From Betaproteobacteria bacterium (GTDB lineage: Bacteria > Pseudomonadota > Gammaproteobacteria > Burkholderiales > Burkholderiaceae_C): 64,000 nucleotides of DNA. The position numbers were made by a program, and so were the translations under genes. The notes beneath the pieces are model-generated. The model saw only the letters and a list, made by a program, of their open reading frames with translations. It made no database searches and had not been told where the DNA came from. Each line of letters opens with the position of its first letter. The stretch's first letter is position 1. Positions 27,290 through 36,038 of the stretch are shown one piece after another. The stretch covers positions 434,001-498,000 of the forward strand of contig JADJWD010000005.1 in NCBI GenBank assembly GCA_016716535.1. Direction: 5' to 3'.

Positions 27290-28294
27290 TCACACGCCCG
27301 CCGCCGCGTCCGCCGTCCGCAACTCCCGCCGCCGCAGCAGCAGCGCCAGCACCAGGCACACGAAGACGACGACGAGGAGCGCGTAGCCCCAGTACGGATA
27401 CGAGTAGGTCGAGAACTGCGCCACCTTGCCTTCGCCGAAGACGGTGGGCATGAAGGGCTTGACCGTGAACGCGCCCCACGGGTGCAGGTTGTGCCCGAAG
27501 AACCACAGCCACGCGGCATACGTGAGCACGAAGTAGATCGGCAGCCCGGCGGGCACCGCGGCCAGCAGCAACTCGAAGCGCGGGATGAGGGCGACGCCGG
27601 CGACGACGATCACCATCACGACGATGAGGCCGCCGATGACGAGGTGCGAGGCCAGCGCGACGTTGTCGCCCCAGGCGCGGATCTTGTCGGGCTCCTTGAA
27701 GAACGTGCCCGCTTCCTTGACGTAGTCGGCCACGTGCGTGGCGAGATGCCCGAGCACGTACTGGTCGACGATTGCCCACGCCGCCACGGCCGCGAAGCCG
27801 ACGGTAAGCACCGCCAGGCGCAGCTTCTTCGCGGTGACGAGGAAGCCGGCCAGCATCACGCCGAAGAAGCCGAAGAAGAACTTCGCGAGCGGCTTCTCCA
27901 CCGGCGCGCCGGTGGCGATCGGGAACATGCCGACGTAGTGGTTGATCGTGTTCATCTCGTGAACACAGTCGAGCCCGGTGGCGTCCTTGTTGACGTCCTT
28001 CTTGCCGTCGGTGACCGGGTTGTAGCGATCGGAGCCTTCGCCGAGGTCGCTTTGCATCGTCTCCTGGCCCATGCGCGAGCCGGCGGCCGGCGCGCGGCAG
28101 CCGTTGTAGACGCCGTCGAAGTGGAAGTGGATGCGGATGCCGTCGGGGAAGGCGTCCTTCGGGTAGTTGGGCGCCGTCAGCGACACCCACCAGATCGGCG
28201 CGAAGTAGGCCGCCACCATCGCCACCAGTGCCACGAGCGTGAGCACGGTGACGAGGCCGTGTGCGCCGCCTGGGCGCTTGCTGACCTCAGCCAT
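27290..28294 (-). CDS. nosB: NosB-like membrane protein of clade II nos clusters
   Basis: 334 residues with an N-terminal helix (residues 14-34) and about five more. A long periplasmic loop (residues 35-120) contains FPDGIRIHFHFDGVYNGC and ends with INHYVGM, features of the membrane protein found next to nosZ in clade II (Sec-type) clusters and absent from NosR-type clusters. It may link the quinone pool to NosZ or assist assembly; its biochemical role is not established. Start ATG 28294. Confidence 0.82.
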   Translation of the reverse strand: MAEVSKRPGGAHGLVTVLTLVALVAMVAAYFAPIWWVSLTAPNYPKDAFPDGIRIHFHFDGVYNGCRAPAAGSRMGQETMQSDLGEGSDRYNPVTDGKKDVNKDATGLDCVHEMNTINHYVGMFPIATGAPVEKPLAKFFFGFFGVMLAGFLVTAKKLRLAVLTVGFAAVAAWAIVDQYVLGHLATHVADYVKEAGTFFKEPDKIRAWGDNVALASHLVIGGLIVVMVIVVAGVALIPRFELLLAAVPAGLPIYFVLTYAAWLWFFGHNLHPWGAFTVKPFMPTVFGEGKVAQFSTYSYPYWGYALLVVVFVCLVLALLLRRRELRTADAAAGV

Positions 28295-28336
28295 GGCGAC
28301 GGCCTCTTGCGATTTGCGCGAACGCAGTCATCGGCC

Positions 28337-29083
28337 TCACTTCTTCCCTGGCTTGCCACCGGCCTTGCACATGGCGCCGGGCATCTTCAGGCTCGCCTGG
28401 TAGGCCGAGATCGCGACGAGCTGGTCGTTGGTGTACGGCTTGATCACCTTGACCATGTCCGGGTTCGCGTTGCGGCGGTGGCCGTCGCGGATCTCGGTCA
28501 TCTGGCGCAGCAGGTACTTGTAGTGCTGGCCGGCGATGACGGGATAGAACTTGGCCTTGTCGCCTTCGCCGTTCTTGCCGTGGCACTCGACGCACTGCTT
28601 CTCGTACAGCGCCTTGCCGGAGGCGATCTGCACCGCGGCGTCCTTGCCTTCGTACTTGCCGTGGTCCAGCGGGATGCACAGGCTCTCGATGTAGGCAGCG
28701 ACGTGCGCCAGCTCCTGCGGCTCGGTCAGCTCCTTGGCGAACGGGTACATCGTCGGGTTGTCGCGCAGGCCCATGCGGATGTCGGCCATCTGCTTGATCA
28801 GCACCGTCGTGTGCTGGCCGGCGAGCTGCGGGAAGGTGCCGTCGGGCCGGCCCGCGCCGCTGGGCAGGTGGCAGGCGCCGCAGACCTCGTAGCCTTCCTC
28901 GCCCTTCTTGGCGACGCCCTTGACGGCGAGCGCCTCCTTCATCTCGCCTTCCATCTTGGCCCACTGGTAGTCACGGGACTCGATGCCGGCGGTGCGTGGC
29001 GCGGCGCGCGGATCGGCGGCGGAGGCGAGGAGGGGCAGGCAGGCCGCGGCGAGCGCGAGCGTCTTGATCACGGGGTGCTTCAT
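28337..29083 (-). CDS. nosC2: Diheme cytochrome c of nos cluster (NosC2-like)
   Basis: 248 residues from ATG 29083 (MKHPVIKTLA), signal peptide ending near ASAAD. Two heme motifs, CGACH and CVECH, each followed by a GQ(H) segment (QLAGQHTT, VIAGQHYK), mark a cytochrome c4-like fold. It is expected to carry electrons from NosGH to NosZ in the periplasm. It begins 8 bp after nosC1 ends. Confidence 0.9.
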   Translation of the reverse strand: MKHPVIKTLALAAACLPLLASAADPRAAPRTAGIESRDYQWAKMEGEMKEALAVKGVAKKGEEGYEVCGACHLPSGAGRPDGTFPQLAGQHTTVLIKQMADIRMGLRDNPTMYPFAKELTEPQELAHVAAYIESLCIPLDHGKYEGKDAAVQIASGKALYEKQCVECHGKNGEGDKAKFYPVIAGQHYKYLLRQMTEIRDGHRRNANPDMVKVIKPYTNDQLVAISAYQASLKMPGAMCKAGGKPGKK

Positions 29084-29091
29084 GGCAGGGC

Positions 29092-29406
29092 TCACTTCAG
29101 CTTGGAAAGGTAATCGGCGAGCACCTTGATCTCGGCGTCGGAGACCAGGTGCATCACGCCCTTCATCGCGGCGCTGTTGCCGTTGGCGCGCGCGCCGCTC
29201 TTGATGTCGAGCATCTGGCGCTCGGCGTACTTCGCGTTCTGGCCGGCGATGCGCGGGTACTCGGCGGTCAGCGGCTTGTTGCCGTTCTTGCCGTGGCAGG
29301 CCACGCAGGTCTTCTCGGCGTAGAGCTTGGCGCCGTCCTGCGCCTGCGCAGCGCCGGCGGCGAGCACGAGAGCGCTGGCGAGCGCAAGAGACAACGTCGT
29401 CTTCAT
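29092..29406 (-). CDS. nosC1: Monoheme cytochrome c of nos cluster (NosC1-like)
   Basis: 104 residues: signal peptide (cleavage near AAQAQ), one heme motif CVACH and a distal Met region near KGVMHLVSD. A small class I cytochrome c, the likely direct donor to the CuA site of NosZ. A GGAGG ribosome site precedes ATG 29406. A large stem-loop separates it from nosZ. Confidence 0.92.
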   Translation of the reverse strand: MKTTLSLALASALVLAAGAAQAQDGAKLYAEKTCVACHGKNGNKPLTAEYPRIAGQNAKYAERQMLDIKSGARANGNSAAMKGVMHLVSDAEIKVLADYLSKLK

Positions 29407-29426
29407 GGGTTCAGATCCTCCAAATG

Positions 29427-29456
29427 GACCGGGGGTCGACGCATCGGCCCCCGGTC
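29427..29456 (-). other. Stem-loop between nosZ and nosC1
   Basis: Arms GACCGGGGG (29427-29435) and CCCCCGGTC (29448-29456) pair perfectly over 9 bp, with a 12-nt loop. No T-run follows on the minus strand, and the nosC1 ribosome site comes right after it. It may stabilise the nosZ transcript or lower expression of the downstream genes relative to nosZ. Confidence 0.5.
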
Positions 29457-29496
29457 GTGTGGTGCTGCCGGCGGGTCATGCCCACCGGTCAGGCGA

Positions 29497-31785
29497 TCAC
29501 TTCACCTTCTTCGCGCCGTTCTGCTCGAGGAAGGTCTTGGCGCGCAGGCCGAGGTCGGCGGTCTTGACCTGGTACTGCCAGACCTGCTCGGCCCACAGGT
29601 TCGCCTGCTCCCAGTCCTTCTTGCCCGCGGCGGCCTCGTGCTTGGCCTTGGCGTCCTTGGTCTTGCCGAGCTGGTCGAAAGCGTCCTCGACCATCGCGAC
29701 GACCTCGGGGAAGTCCTTGTAGTTGACGCTCGTGATGTAGGCGACGACCTGGTCGATGACGGCCTGCGTGTCGACGATCTTCTTCAGCGTGGCCTTGTAG
29801 TCGGTCTCGGTGTAGTTCTGCGCCGCCAGCGCCGTCTTCGTCGGCTTCCAGCCCTTGGGCTTGACGAGCAGGTAGCCCTGCATCTCGAGGTGCAGCGCGC
29901 TGCAGAACTCGGTGCAGTAGTACGGGTAGACGCCTTCCTTGTCGGCCTTGAACTTCACAGACACCGTCTTGCCCGGCTCGACCGACGCGTGCACGTTGTA
30001 GGTGCTGACAGTGAAGCCGTGCGTCTCGTCCTGCGCGCGCTCGAGGTTGGTGAGGTGGATCGTCACCTCGTCGCCGATCTCGGTCTCGATCGTCTCGGGC
30101 GTGATGTGCGAGCGGATGAGCGTCGCGAACACCTCGACCTTGTTGCCCTTGCGGACGATCTTCTCCTCGCCGGCGCGCGTGGCACCCGGGTGCGCGGCGT
30201 CGGTGCGGCTGTTCGTGCCGACCTTGTAGCGCACGGCGGGCTTGAGCTTGCTGGCCGCGATCGCCACCGCGTAGTGCGGCTCACCCAGCGGCAGCGGCAT
30301 GTCGTACAGCAGCTGCATGCGGTCGCCGGAGATGTCGATCAACTGGTGGTTCTGCGGGTGCAGCGGGCCCACCGGCACGAAGCGGTCGATCGCCAGCTTG
30401 TTCAGCGCGACGAGGTACTTGCCGGCCGGCTTGACCGAGTCACCTTCCATCGTCATCAGGTGGCCGATGTTGTAGTGCACGCTCAGCTTGTCGACGACCT
30501 TGCCTTCGCAGAAGTTCCACTTCGCGACCTGCGAGTCGACGTACATCGACGTGTAGGCCAGGCACGCCTTGCTGTCGAACTGCGTGTGCAAGGGGCCCAG
30601 GCCGAGCGCCACCTGCGTGTGCAGCGCGTCGGCCATCGCAACGACCGGGATGCCGTACGGATCCTTCGATTCGAACTTGCCGGCCTTGATGGCCGCCTGG
30701 ATCTTCTCGAAGCTGTAGACCGACACGTGCGTGTCGAGCTTGCCGGCGACGATGATGAACTTGCCGTCGGGCGTCACGTCCACGCCGTGCGGGCTCTTCG
30801 GCTCGGGGATCAGGAAGAGCACGCCTTCCTTGACCGCCACGTCGATCGTCAGCACGTCGTGGCCGTTGATCTTGCGCGCCTTGCCGGCGGCGACCAGCTC
30901 GGCGGCCTTCTTCCAGTTGACGACGTGCAGGTAGTCGGTGTCCTTGGCCGAGCAGCCGGCTTCGTACGGCGGGCGGCCCTTCTCGATGCCGCCGACATAA
31001 CGCTCGGAGCAGAACGAGTTCGTGAACGACCAGCCCTCGGACGGGCCCTTGCCGAAGTCCGACAGGTCCTGCGAGTACGGCGGCAGCTCGAGCGAGAACG
31101 ACGCCTTCGGGTCGATGCGGCCGGCCTTGCGGTCGAACTTCCAGTAGGTGACGCCGCCACGGTAGCGCTCGTTGAACTCCTCGAGCGGATAGAACTTGCG
31201 GTTCTCCAGCGGCGCGGCGTACTGCGCCGCCTCGAGCACGTACTCGGTGTTGGTGCTGACGAAGGCGCCGCCGTGCTCGCTCTTGAAGATCGGGTTGACG
31301 ACGATCTGCTTGGTCTCGAAGTCGCGCAGGTCGATCACCGCCAGGCGCGGGTTGGCCTTGTCGTTGATGAACAGGAACTGGCCGTCGTACTCGCCGTTCG
31401 TCTCCGAGATCGCCGGGTGGTGCGTGTCGCCCCAGGTGATGTCCTTGCCGTCGATGCGGCCCTGGCGCAGCACGGCGCGCGAGTCCTCGTCGTAGCCGTA
31501 GCCCTGCCAGGGCTCGGGCGTGAACACCCCGATGTACTTCAGGATGCGCATCGACGGGACGCTGTAGACGATGATCTGGCCCGACTGCCCGCCCGAGCTG
31601 AAGACGACGAACTCGTCGCGCTTGCCGGTGGGCACGTACGTCTTGGCCGCGGCCAGCAGGTCCTGCTGGCTGAGGCCGCGCGCCTTCATCACGTCTTGCA
31701 GCGTGTCGGCCGATTGGGCGACGTTGCCTGCCAGACCCAGGCCGGCTGCCAATGCGGCAGCGGCCACCTGTTTCAACAATCTCAT
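29497..31785 (-). CDS. nosZ: Nitrous oxide reductase NosZ, clade II (Sec-exported) type
   Basis: 762 residues. Reduces N2O to N2 in the periplasm. The N-terminus MRLLKQVAAAALAAGLGLAG is a Sec signal with no twin Arg, which marks clade II NosZ. Histidine motifs of the CuZ propeller are visible (WGDTHHPAIS, GPLHTQFD, NIGHLMTMEGD). The C-terminal cupredoxin domain carries the CuA ligands CTEFCSALHLEM. About 95 further residues follow CuA, a helical tail that clade I enzymes lack. There is no extra heme c. A CRP/FNR-like box lies about 113 bp upstream. First gene of the long nos run. Confidence 0.97.
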   Translation of the reverse strand: MRLLKQVAAAALAAGLGLAGNVAQSADTLQDVMKARGLSQQDLLAAAKTYVPTGKRDEFVVFSSGGQSGQIIVYSVPSMRILKYIGVFTPEPWQGYGYDEDSRAVLRQGRIDGKDITWGDTHHPAISETNGEYDGQFLFINDKANPRLAVIDLRDFETKQIVVNPIFKSEHGGAFVSTNTEYVLEAAQYAAPLENRKFYPLEEFNERYRGGVTYWKFDRKAGRIDPKASFSLELPPYSQDLSDFGKGPSEGWSFTNSFCSERYVGGIEKGRPPYEAGCSAKDTDYLHVVNWKKAAELVAAGKARKINGHDVLTIDVAVKEGVLFLIPEPKSPHGVDVTPDGKFIIVAGKLDTHVSVYSFEKIQAAIKAGKFESKDPYGIPVVAMADALHTQVALGLGPLHTQFDSKACLAYTSMYVDSQVAKWNFCEGKVVDKLSVHYNIGHLMTMEGDSVKPAGKYLVALNKLAIDRFVPVGPLHPQNHQLIDISGDRMQLLYDMPLPLGEPHYAVAIAASKLKPAVRYKVGTNSRTDAAHPGATRAGEEKIVRKGNKVEVFATLIRSHITPETIETEIGDEVTIHLTNLERAQDETHGFTVSTYNVHASVEPGKTVSVKFKADKEGVYPYYCTEFCSALHLEMQGYLLVKPKGWKPTKTALAAQNYTETDYKATLKKIVDTQAVIDQVVAYITSVNYKDFPEVVAMVEDAFDQLGKTKDAKAKHEAAAGKKDWEQANLWAEQVWQYQVKTADLGLRAKTFLEQNGAKKVK

Positions 31786-31891
31786 GGGATCCCCTCCTGC
31801 CAGTGATCACTGGTCCGCGGGCATTCTGGAAATCCCTTATGGGCGCGGCCATGAACCAGGTCATGTTTTTCGCGCCGCCGCACTACCCGGA

Positions 31892-31905
31892 TTGCGTATG
31901 CGCAA
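31892..31905. promoter_or_regulatory. CRP/FNR-family box of TTGCG type upstream of nosZ
   Basis: TTGCGTATGCGCAA, a perfect dyad TTGCG-N4-CGCAA, centred about 113 bp upstream of the nosZ start. The same 5-4-5 layout recurs upstream of the universal stress protein gene (38082). The half-site differs from the TTGAT box at 9010, so a second CRP/FNR member such as an NnrR-like NO sensor may read it. Confidence 0.65.
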
Positions 31906-31955
31906 CCGCGAGCCACGATCGTGCGGCGCGCAGTGCGCGCGCGGGGGGCAGGGCC

Positions 31956-32288
31956 CTATGCGGTGACGACGACCAGGCCCTTCATCTCCGGGTGCGGGCC
32001 GCAGGTGTAGGGGTGGCGCCCGGGCGCGTCGAAGCGCCGGCTCCACTGCTCGTCGGGCAGCATGCGCTCGGACTCGAGGCGTTCGGCGGGGAACAGCACC
32101 GAGTGGGTCGTTCGCCGCTCCTTGTTCGTCCAGCGCACGGTGGTGCCGGCGCGCACCGTCACCGTCTCGGGGACGAAGAGGTTGCCCTTGATCTCGACGT
32201 CGACGATCGTGGCGTCGGCGGCCGCGGTGATGGGGCGGGCCAGCGCGGCAAGCGAAAGGACGAGGGCGAAGCTGCGGCGGTCGGTCAT
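31956..32288 (-). CDS. Small cupredoxin (amicyanin/plastocyanin-like)
   Basis: 110 residues from ATG 32288 (MTDRRSFALV), preceded by GGAGG. A signal peptide is followed by one type 1 copper domain. Ligands are visible as the first His in RRTTHSVLF, and Cys, His and Met in YTCGPHPEMKG. The layout resembles amicyanin or pseudoazurin, which carry electrons in the periplasm. It lies right after a strong terminator behind nirB and 171 bp before nosZ. It could serve NirS, NosZ or the amine dehydrogenase encoded at 40-43 kb. Confidence 0.88.
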   Translation of the reverse strand: MTDRRSFALVLSLAALARPITAAADATIVDVEIKGNLFVPETVTVRAGTTVRWTNKERRTTHSVLFPAERLESERMLPDEQWSRRFDAPGRHPYTCGPHPEMKGLVVVTA

Positions 32289-32307
32289 CGGTGCCTCCGG
32301 AAGCAAG

Positions 32308-32331
32308 AAAAAAGGCGCGCCGCAGCGCGCC
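32308..32331 (-). terminator. Rho-independent terminator after nirB
   Basis: Read on the minus strand, GGCGCGC-TGCG-GCGCGCC is followed directly by six T residues. The stem has 7 perfect GC pairs. It lies 20 bp after the nirB stop and immediately before the ribosome site of the cupredoxin gene. Confidence 0.85.
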
Positions 32332-32351
32332 TCGTCGAAACGCAGGCCGCG

Positions 32352-33215
32352 CTACTGCTTGGCCGCGCTGATGTCGGCCTTCGTGTCGATGCCCAGCGTG
32401 TAGCCAAGCGACACGTGGTGGTAACGGCCGATGCTGTGGTCGTCGTGGATCGCGAAGCCGAAGTTGACGGTCTTGCCGCTGGCCAGCGCCACGTCGCCTT
32501 CGCCGCCGGCGAGCTTGCGCGTGAAGACCACGCTCCACTCGTCGCCCTTCTTCTCGCCCTTGGCATCGACGAGGGCCTTGCCGCCGTCCATCACGCGCTT
32601 GTCCGCGACGTAGCCGTCGGCCTTCGTGCCCTTGCCGCTGGACCACTGCACGAGGTCGTAGAACTTGCCGCCGGCAAGCGCCCCGTCCTTGACGTACTTG
32701 GTCTTCTTGTCGTCCTTGGCGTCGGGCATCGTGCGCGCGTCGGCGTGGCAGGTCTCCCAGCAGCCCGACAGGTTCGCGCCGGGGATCTTGTTGTCCTCGA
32801 GCATGAACGCGAGCTTGACGGGGTTGTCCTTGTCCATCTTGTCGCCGCCGGCGCCCGCTGGCTGCTTCCAGCTGAAGCGCAGGTACAGGTTGGTGCCGTC
32901 GTTGGCCGCCTGCACCTGCACGGGAATGGCCGCCGCCTTGCCCTTGATGGGCTTGGGCTCGAGCTTCTGGCCGGTGGCCATCTTCTTGCCCATGTCGGCC
33001 GCCTCGTCGTGGTGGCAGCTGGCGCAGCTTTCGCCCTTGCGCAGCGCGCGCGCGCCGCCATGCTCGCTGCCCTTGGTGATCCATTCCAGCGGGCTGGCAC
33101 CCGGGTAGAAGGCAGTGATGGCCTTGGCCGGCACCTTGCCCCAGTCGGGCGGTGCGGCCAATGCCGAGGTCGAGATCGCCGCGGCGGCGAGGGCGACGAG
33201 ATGCAGCTTGTTCAT
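32352..33215 (-). CDS. nirB: NirB-type cytochrome c-552 of nirS cluster
   Basis: 287 residues, signal peptide ending near SALAAP. The first heme motif is canonical (CASCHH, about residue 63). The second candidate is CWETCH near residue 158, with three residues between the cysteines (CX3CH) instead of two. The C-terminal part (GDVALASGKTVNFGFAIHDD) matches the ethylbenzene-dehydrogenase-type heme-binding fold. The order nirS-nirT-nirB matches Pseudomonas stutzeri, where NirB is a cytochrome c-552 (established knowledge from memory). A terminator follows. Confidence 0.8.
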   Translation of the reverse strand: MNKLHLVALAAAAISTSALAAPPDWGKVPAKAITAFYPGASPLEWITKGSEHGGARALRKGESCASCHHDEAADMGKKMATGQKLEPKPIKGKAAAIPVQVQAANDGTNLYLRFSWKQPAGAGGDKMDKDNPVKLAFMLEDNKIPGANLSGCWETCHADARTMPDAKDDKKTKYVKDGALAGGKFYDLVQWSSGKGTKADGYVADKRVMDGGKALVDAKGEKKGDEWSVVFTRKLAGGEGDVALASGKTVNFGFAIHDDHSIGRYHHVSLGYTLGIDTKADISAAKQ

Positions 33216-33354
33216 CTTCGGTTTCTCCAGGTCCTGATAAGTGTGCCGGCGCGGGCACCCGCGCGATGGGGCGGCGAAGTCTAGAACGGCCCGGGGGCCG
33301 CCGCCGCCGACGCAACGGGCCGGTCGGGCCGGCCCGCGCGGCGGTGCCGCGTTC

Positions 33355-33945
33355 CTAATCCTCTTCCTTCATGCCCTTGGGCTTGTGGTGCGCGATGCCC
33401 TTGTGGCAGTCGATGCAGGTCTCGCCGCTCTTGACCGCCAGCTCGTGGCTCTTCTTGGCGCGCGGCTTCTGCTTCTCGGGGTCCATGCTCTTGAGCGTGT
33501 GGCAGTTGCGGCACTCGAGCGAGTCGTTGGCCTTCATGCGCGCCCACTCGCGTTCGGCGAGCTGCAGGCGCTTGGCCTCGAACTTCTCGCGCGTGTCGAT
33601 CGTGCCGATCATCTTGCCCCACAGCTCGCGCGAGGCCTGGACCTTGCGCAGCATCTTCGGGCCCCACTCCTTGGGCACGTGGCAGTCGGCGCACACGGCG
33701 CGCACGCCGGTGCGGTTGGTGTAGTGGATCGTGTTGGCCGAGTATTCCTTGTAGACGTTGTCACGCATCTCGTGGCAACCGATGCAGAAAGACTCTTGGT
33801 TGGTGGCTTCGACGACGGTGTTGAAACCGCCCCAGAGCACGATGCCGGCGACGATGCCCACGACGACCAGCGACAGCGCTGACCAGGTCGTGCTCGGGCG
33901 GCGCAGACGGGCCCACCAGCCGGACTTGGACGAGACATCGGCCAT
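33355..33945 (-). CDS. nirT: NirT, NapC/NirT-family tetraheme cytochrome c
   Basis: 196 residues: an N-terminal membrane anchor (about residues 20-42) and four heme motifs, CIGCH, CADCH, CRNCH and CIDCH. It oxidises quinol at the membrane and passes electrons to periplasmic reductases, here most likely NirS. It lies downstream of nirS behind a terminator and 139 bp upstream of nirB. Confidence 0.94.
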   Translation of the reverse strand: MADVSSKSGWWARLRRPSTTWSALSLVVVGIVAGIVLWGGFNTVVEATNQESFCIGCHEMRDNVYKEYSANTIHYTNRTGVRAVCADCHVPKEWGPKMLRKVQASRELWGKMIGTIDTREKFEAKRLQLAEREWARMKANDSLECRNCHTLKSMDPEKQKPRAKKSHELAVKSGETCIDCHKGIAHHKPKGMKEED

Positions 33946-33993
33946 GGCAGGTCCGACCCTTTCCTTGATTGCGTTGAACCGGTGCGGCGCCCG

Positions 33994-34012
33994 AAAAAGG
34001 CCCCGAAGGGCC
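33994..34012 (-). terminator. Rho-independent terminator between nirS and nirT
   Basis: On the minus strand GGCCC-TTCG-GGGCC is followed by five T residues. The TTCG tetraloop and T-run are classical. It lies 74 bp after the nirS stop and would reduce nirTB transcription relative to nirS. Confidence 0.85.
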
Positions 34013-34034
34013 CTTGGCTACTTGGGCTTCGCGT

Positions 34035-34072
34035 GGGCGGGCCGCAACTGCTTTCGCAATCGTGGCCCGCCC
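34035..34072. other. Long stem-loop just after nirS
   Basis: GGGCGGGCC (34035-34043) pairs perfectly with GGCCCGCCC (34064-34072) around a 20-nt loop. It is placed 14 bp after the nirS stop, ahead of the true terminator. Probably protects the 3-prime end of nirS mRNA. Confidence 0.5.
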
Positions 34073-34085
34073 GGCCGGAGTGGAC

Positions 34086-35798
34086 TCAGTAGATGTCGTG
34101 CTGAGTGTTGTAGACGTTGAACTTGCCGGTCGGCGTGACGATCGCCGGATCGGTGATCACCTTCTTCAACTTCAGCGTCTTGTCGTCGTAGACGACGATG
34201 GCCGACTGGTCGGTCTTGCCGCCCCACAGGCTGATCCACACCTCGTCACCCGCCTGGTTGTACTCGGGGTGCGTGGCACGGCGCAGCGCCTTGGTCTGCG
34301 GCAGGCCGCTGTCCTTGGCGACGTCCAGCTTCTTCGGCGGCTTGGACAGGTCCTTCATGTCGAACACGTACACCGACTCGGCGTTCTCACGCTCGGGGTT
34401 CATCGGCAGGTCGGCCCACAGGTTGCTGCTCTTCGGGTGCGTCTTGACGAAGAGGTTGCCGGCGCCGGGCATCTTCAGCTCTTCGACGACCTTCCAGTTG
34501 TACTGCTTGAACTTCCCATGCGCGGCCTTGTCGCTCGGCGTCGAGATCAGCGTCACCACCGCGTCGCCGAGGTGGCCCGTGGCCCACACCGGCCCGAACT
34601 TCGGGTGCATGAAGTTCGCGCCGCGGCCCGGGTGCGGGATCTTCTTGGTGTCCACGAGCGCCGCGAGCTTGCCGGTCTTGGTGTCGACCGCGGCGATCTT
34701 GTGGCTGGCGTTGGCCGCCACGAGGAAGTAGCGCTTGCTTGCGTCCCAGCCGCCGTCGTGCAGGAACTTGGCGCTCTCGATCGTCGTCGTGCGCAGGTTC
34801 TTGATGTCGGAGTAGTCGACCAGCATGATCTGGCCGGTTTCCTTGACGTTGACGACCCACTCGGGCTTGATCATCGAGCTGACGATCGAGGCCACGCGCG
34901 GCTCGGGGTGGTAGTCGCCGTCGACGGTGTTGCCGCGCGTCGAGACGATCTTCATCGGCTTCAACGTCTCGCCGTCCATGATCGAGAACTGGGGCGGCCA
35001 GTACGTACCACCGATCAGGTACTTGTCCTCGAAGCCCTTGAACTTGCTCGTGTCGACGCTGCGCGCATCGGCGCCCAGCTTCACCGTGGCCACCGTCTTC
35101 GGCTCGGCGAACCACAGGTCGATCAGCGTCACCAGGCCGTCGCGGCCGACGGTGTAGACGTAGCGGCCCGAGGCCGACAGGCGCGAGATGTGCACCGCGT
35201 AGCCGGTGTCGAGGATCTTCCAGATCGCCTTCGTGTCACCGTCCACCAGCGCCAGCTTGCCGGCGTCGCGCAGCGTGATCGCGAACACGTTCTTCAGGTT
35301 GATCTTGTTCTGCTGGCTCTTCGGCCGCTCGGCCACGGGCACCAGCAGCTTCCAGCTCGCTTCCATGTCCTTCAGGCTGAACTCCGGCGGCACGTCGGGC
35401 GTGCGCTGGATGTAGCGGGCCATCAGGTTGATCTCTTCCTTGGTCAGGATGTCGTCGTAGTTGACCATCCCGCCCTCGGTGCCGAGGCCGATGATCTTCT
35501 CGAGGCGCGCGGTGCCCAGCTTCAGCGTGCCGCCTTCCTGGGTGCTGCCGTCGGGCGCCTTCTTGCTCCAGTGCGGCTCGAGGTTCTTGCCGGTGGCGCC
35601 CTTGCGCAGCACGCCGTGGCAGCCGGCGCAGCGCTCGAAGTAGATCTTCTTGCCCGCCTCGACCTCGGCCGGCGTCATCTCGGGCGCCGCCGCCGCTGTC
35701 TGCGCCTGGGCGCCGGTCATCATCACGAGCGCGCCGAGAGCGGCGCCGATCGAACTCACCATCGTCCACGTGGGCCGTGTCGCAACACGCTTGCTCAT
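34086..35798 (-). CDS. nirS: Cytochrome cd1 nitrite reductase NirS
   Basis: 570 residues from ATG 35798 (MSKRVATRPTW), preceded by GGAG. Reduces nitrite to NO in the periplasm. The signal peptide ends near GAQAQ. The heme c domain has CAGCHG near residue 56 and distal Met candidates near YDDILTKEEINLMARYIQ. The rest is the eight-bladed d1 heme propeller, with family motifs such as SASGRYVYTVGRDG, GTYWPPQFSIMDG, GRGANFMHP and NVYNTQHDIY. Heme d1 biosynthesis genes are not in the window. An FNR-like box lies about 165 bp upstream. Confidence 0.98.
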   Translation of the reverse strand: MSKRVATRPTWTMVSSIGAALGALVMMTGAQAQTAAAAPEMTPAEVEAGKKIYFERCAGCHGVLRKGATGKNLEPHWSKKAPDGSTQEGGTLKLGTARLEKIIGLGTEGGMVNYDDILTKEEINLMARYIQRTPDVPPEFSLKDMEASWKLLVPVAERPKSQQNKINLKNVFAITLRDAGKLALVDGDTKAIWKILDTGYAVHISRLSASGRYVYTVGRDGLVTLIDLWFAEPKTVATVKLGADARSVDTSKFKGFEDKYLIGGTYWPPQFSIMDGETLKPMKIVSTRGNTVDGDYHPEPRVASIVSSMIKPEWVVNVKETGQIMLVDYSDIKNLRTTTIESAKFLHDGGWDASKRYFLVAANASHKIAAVDTKTGKLAALVDTKKIPHPGRGANFMHPKFGPVWATGHLGDAVVTLISTPSDKAAHGKFKQYNWKVVEELKMPGAGNLFVKTHPKSSNLWADLPMNPERENAESVYVFDMKDLSKPPKKLDVAKDSGLPQTKALRRATHPEYNQAGDEVWISLWGGKTDQSAIVVYDDKTLKLKKVITDPAIVTPTGKFNVYNTQHDIY

Positions 35799-35956
35799 TG
35801 CTTGCACTCCATGTTCTCTCGCGGGGCGGGTTATCGCCGTCACCCCGTGCAGCGCTACCGCCATCGGAACCCTTATCCGCTCCGCTGGGCCCGGCGTGGG
35901 GCTGCAGTTCCTCGCCTCGAGCACCGCCATGCTTCGCTTCGGCGGCTTCACTGTCC

Positions 35957-35970
35957 TTGAAGTAATTCAA
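35957..35970. promoter_or_regulatory. CRP/FNR-family box upstream of nirS
   Basis: TTGAAGTAATTCAA is a perfect 14-bp dyad with the FNR/Dnr spacing (TTGAA-N4-TTCAA), one base per half-site away from the TTGAT consensus. It is centred about 165 bp upstream of the nirS ATG, on a plausible promoter for nirS. Confidence 0.75.
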
Positions 35971-36038
35971 GGGCTCGCGAGGGTGGCCTTGCGCTGCCTC
36001 AGACCCGCCACGGCGTGCGCGCGACAGGCCTCGATTTC

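Noticed and set aside
25900..29100. Plus-strand open frame of about 846 codons over nosD, nosB and the nos cytochromes
   Set aside because: Shadow frame with repetitive acidic/Arg-rich composition; the minus-strand genes have clear motifs, starts and overlaps.
33965..33978. TTGATTGCGTTGAA between nirT and nirS
   Set aside because: It has a TTGAT half-site, but the other half is TTGAA in direct orientation, so no dyad is formed.
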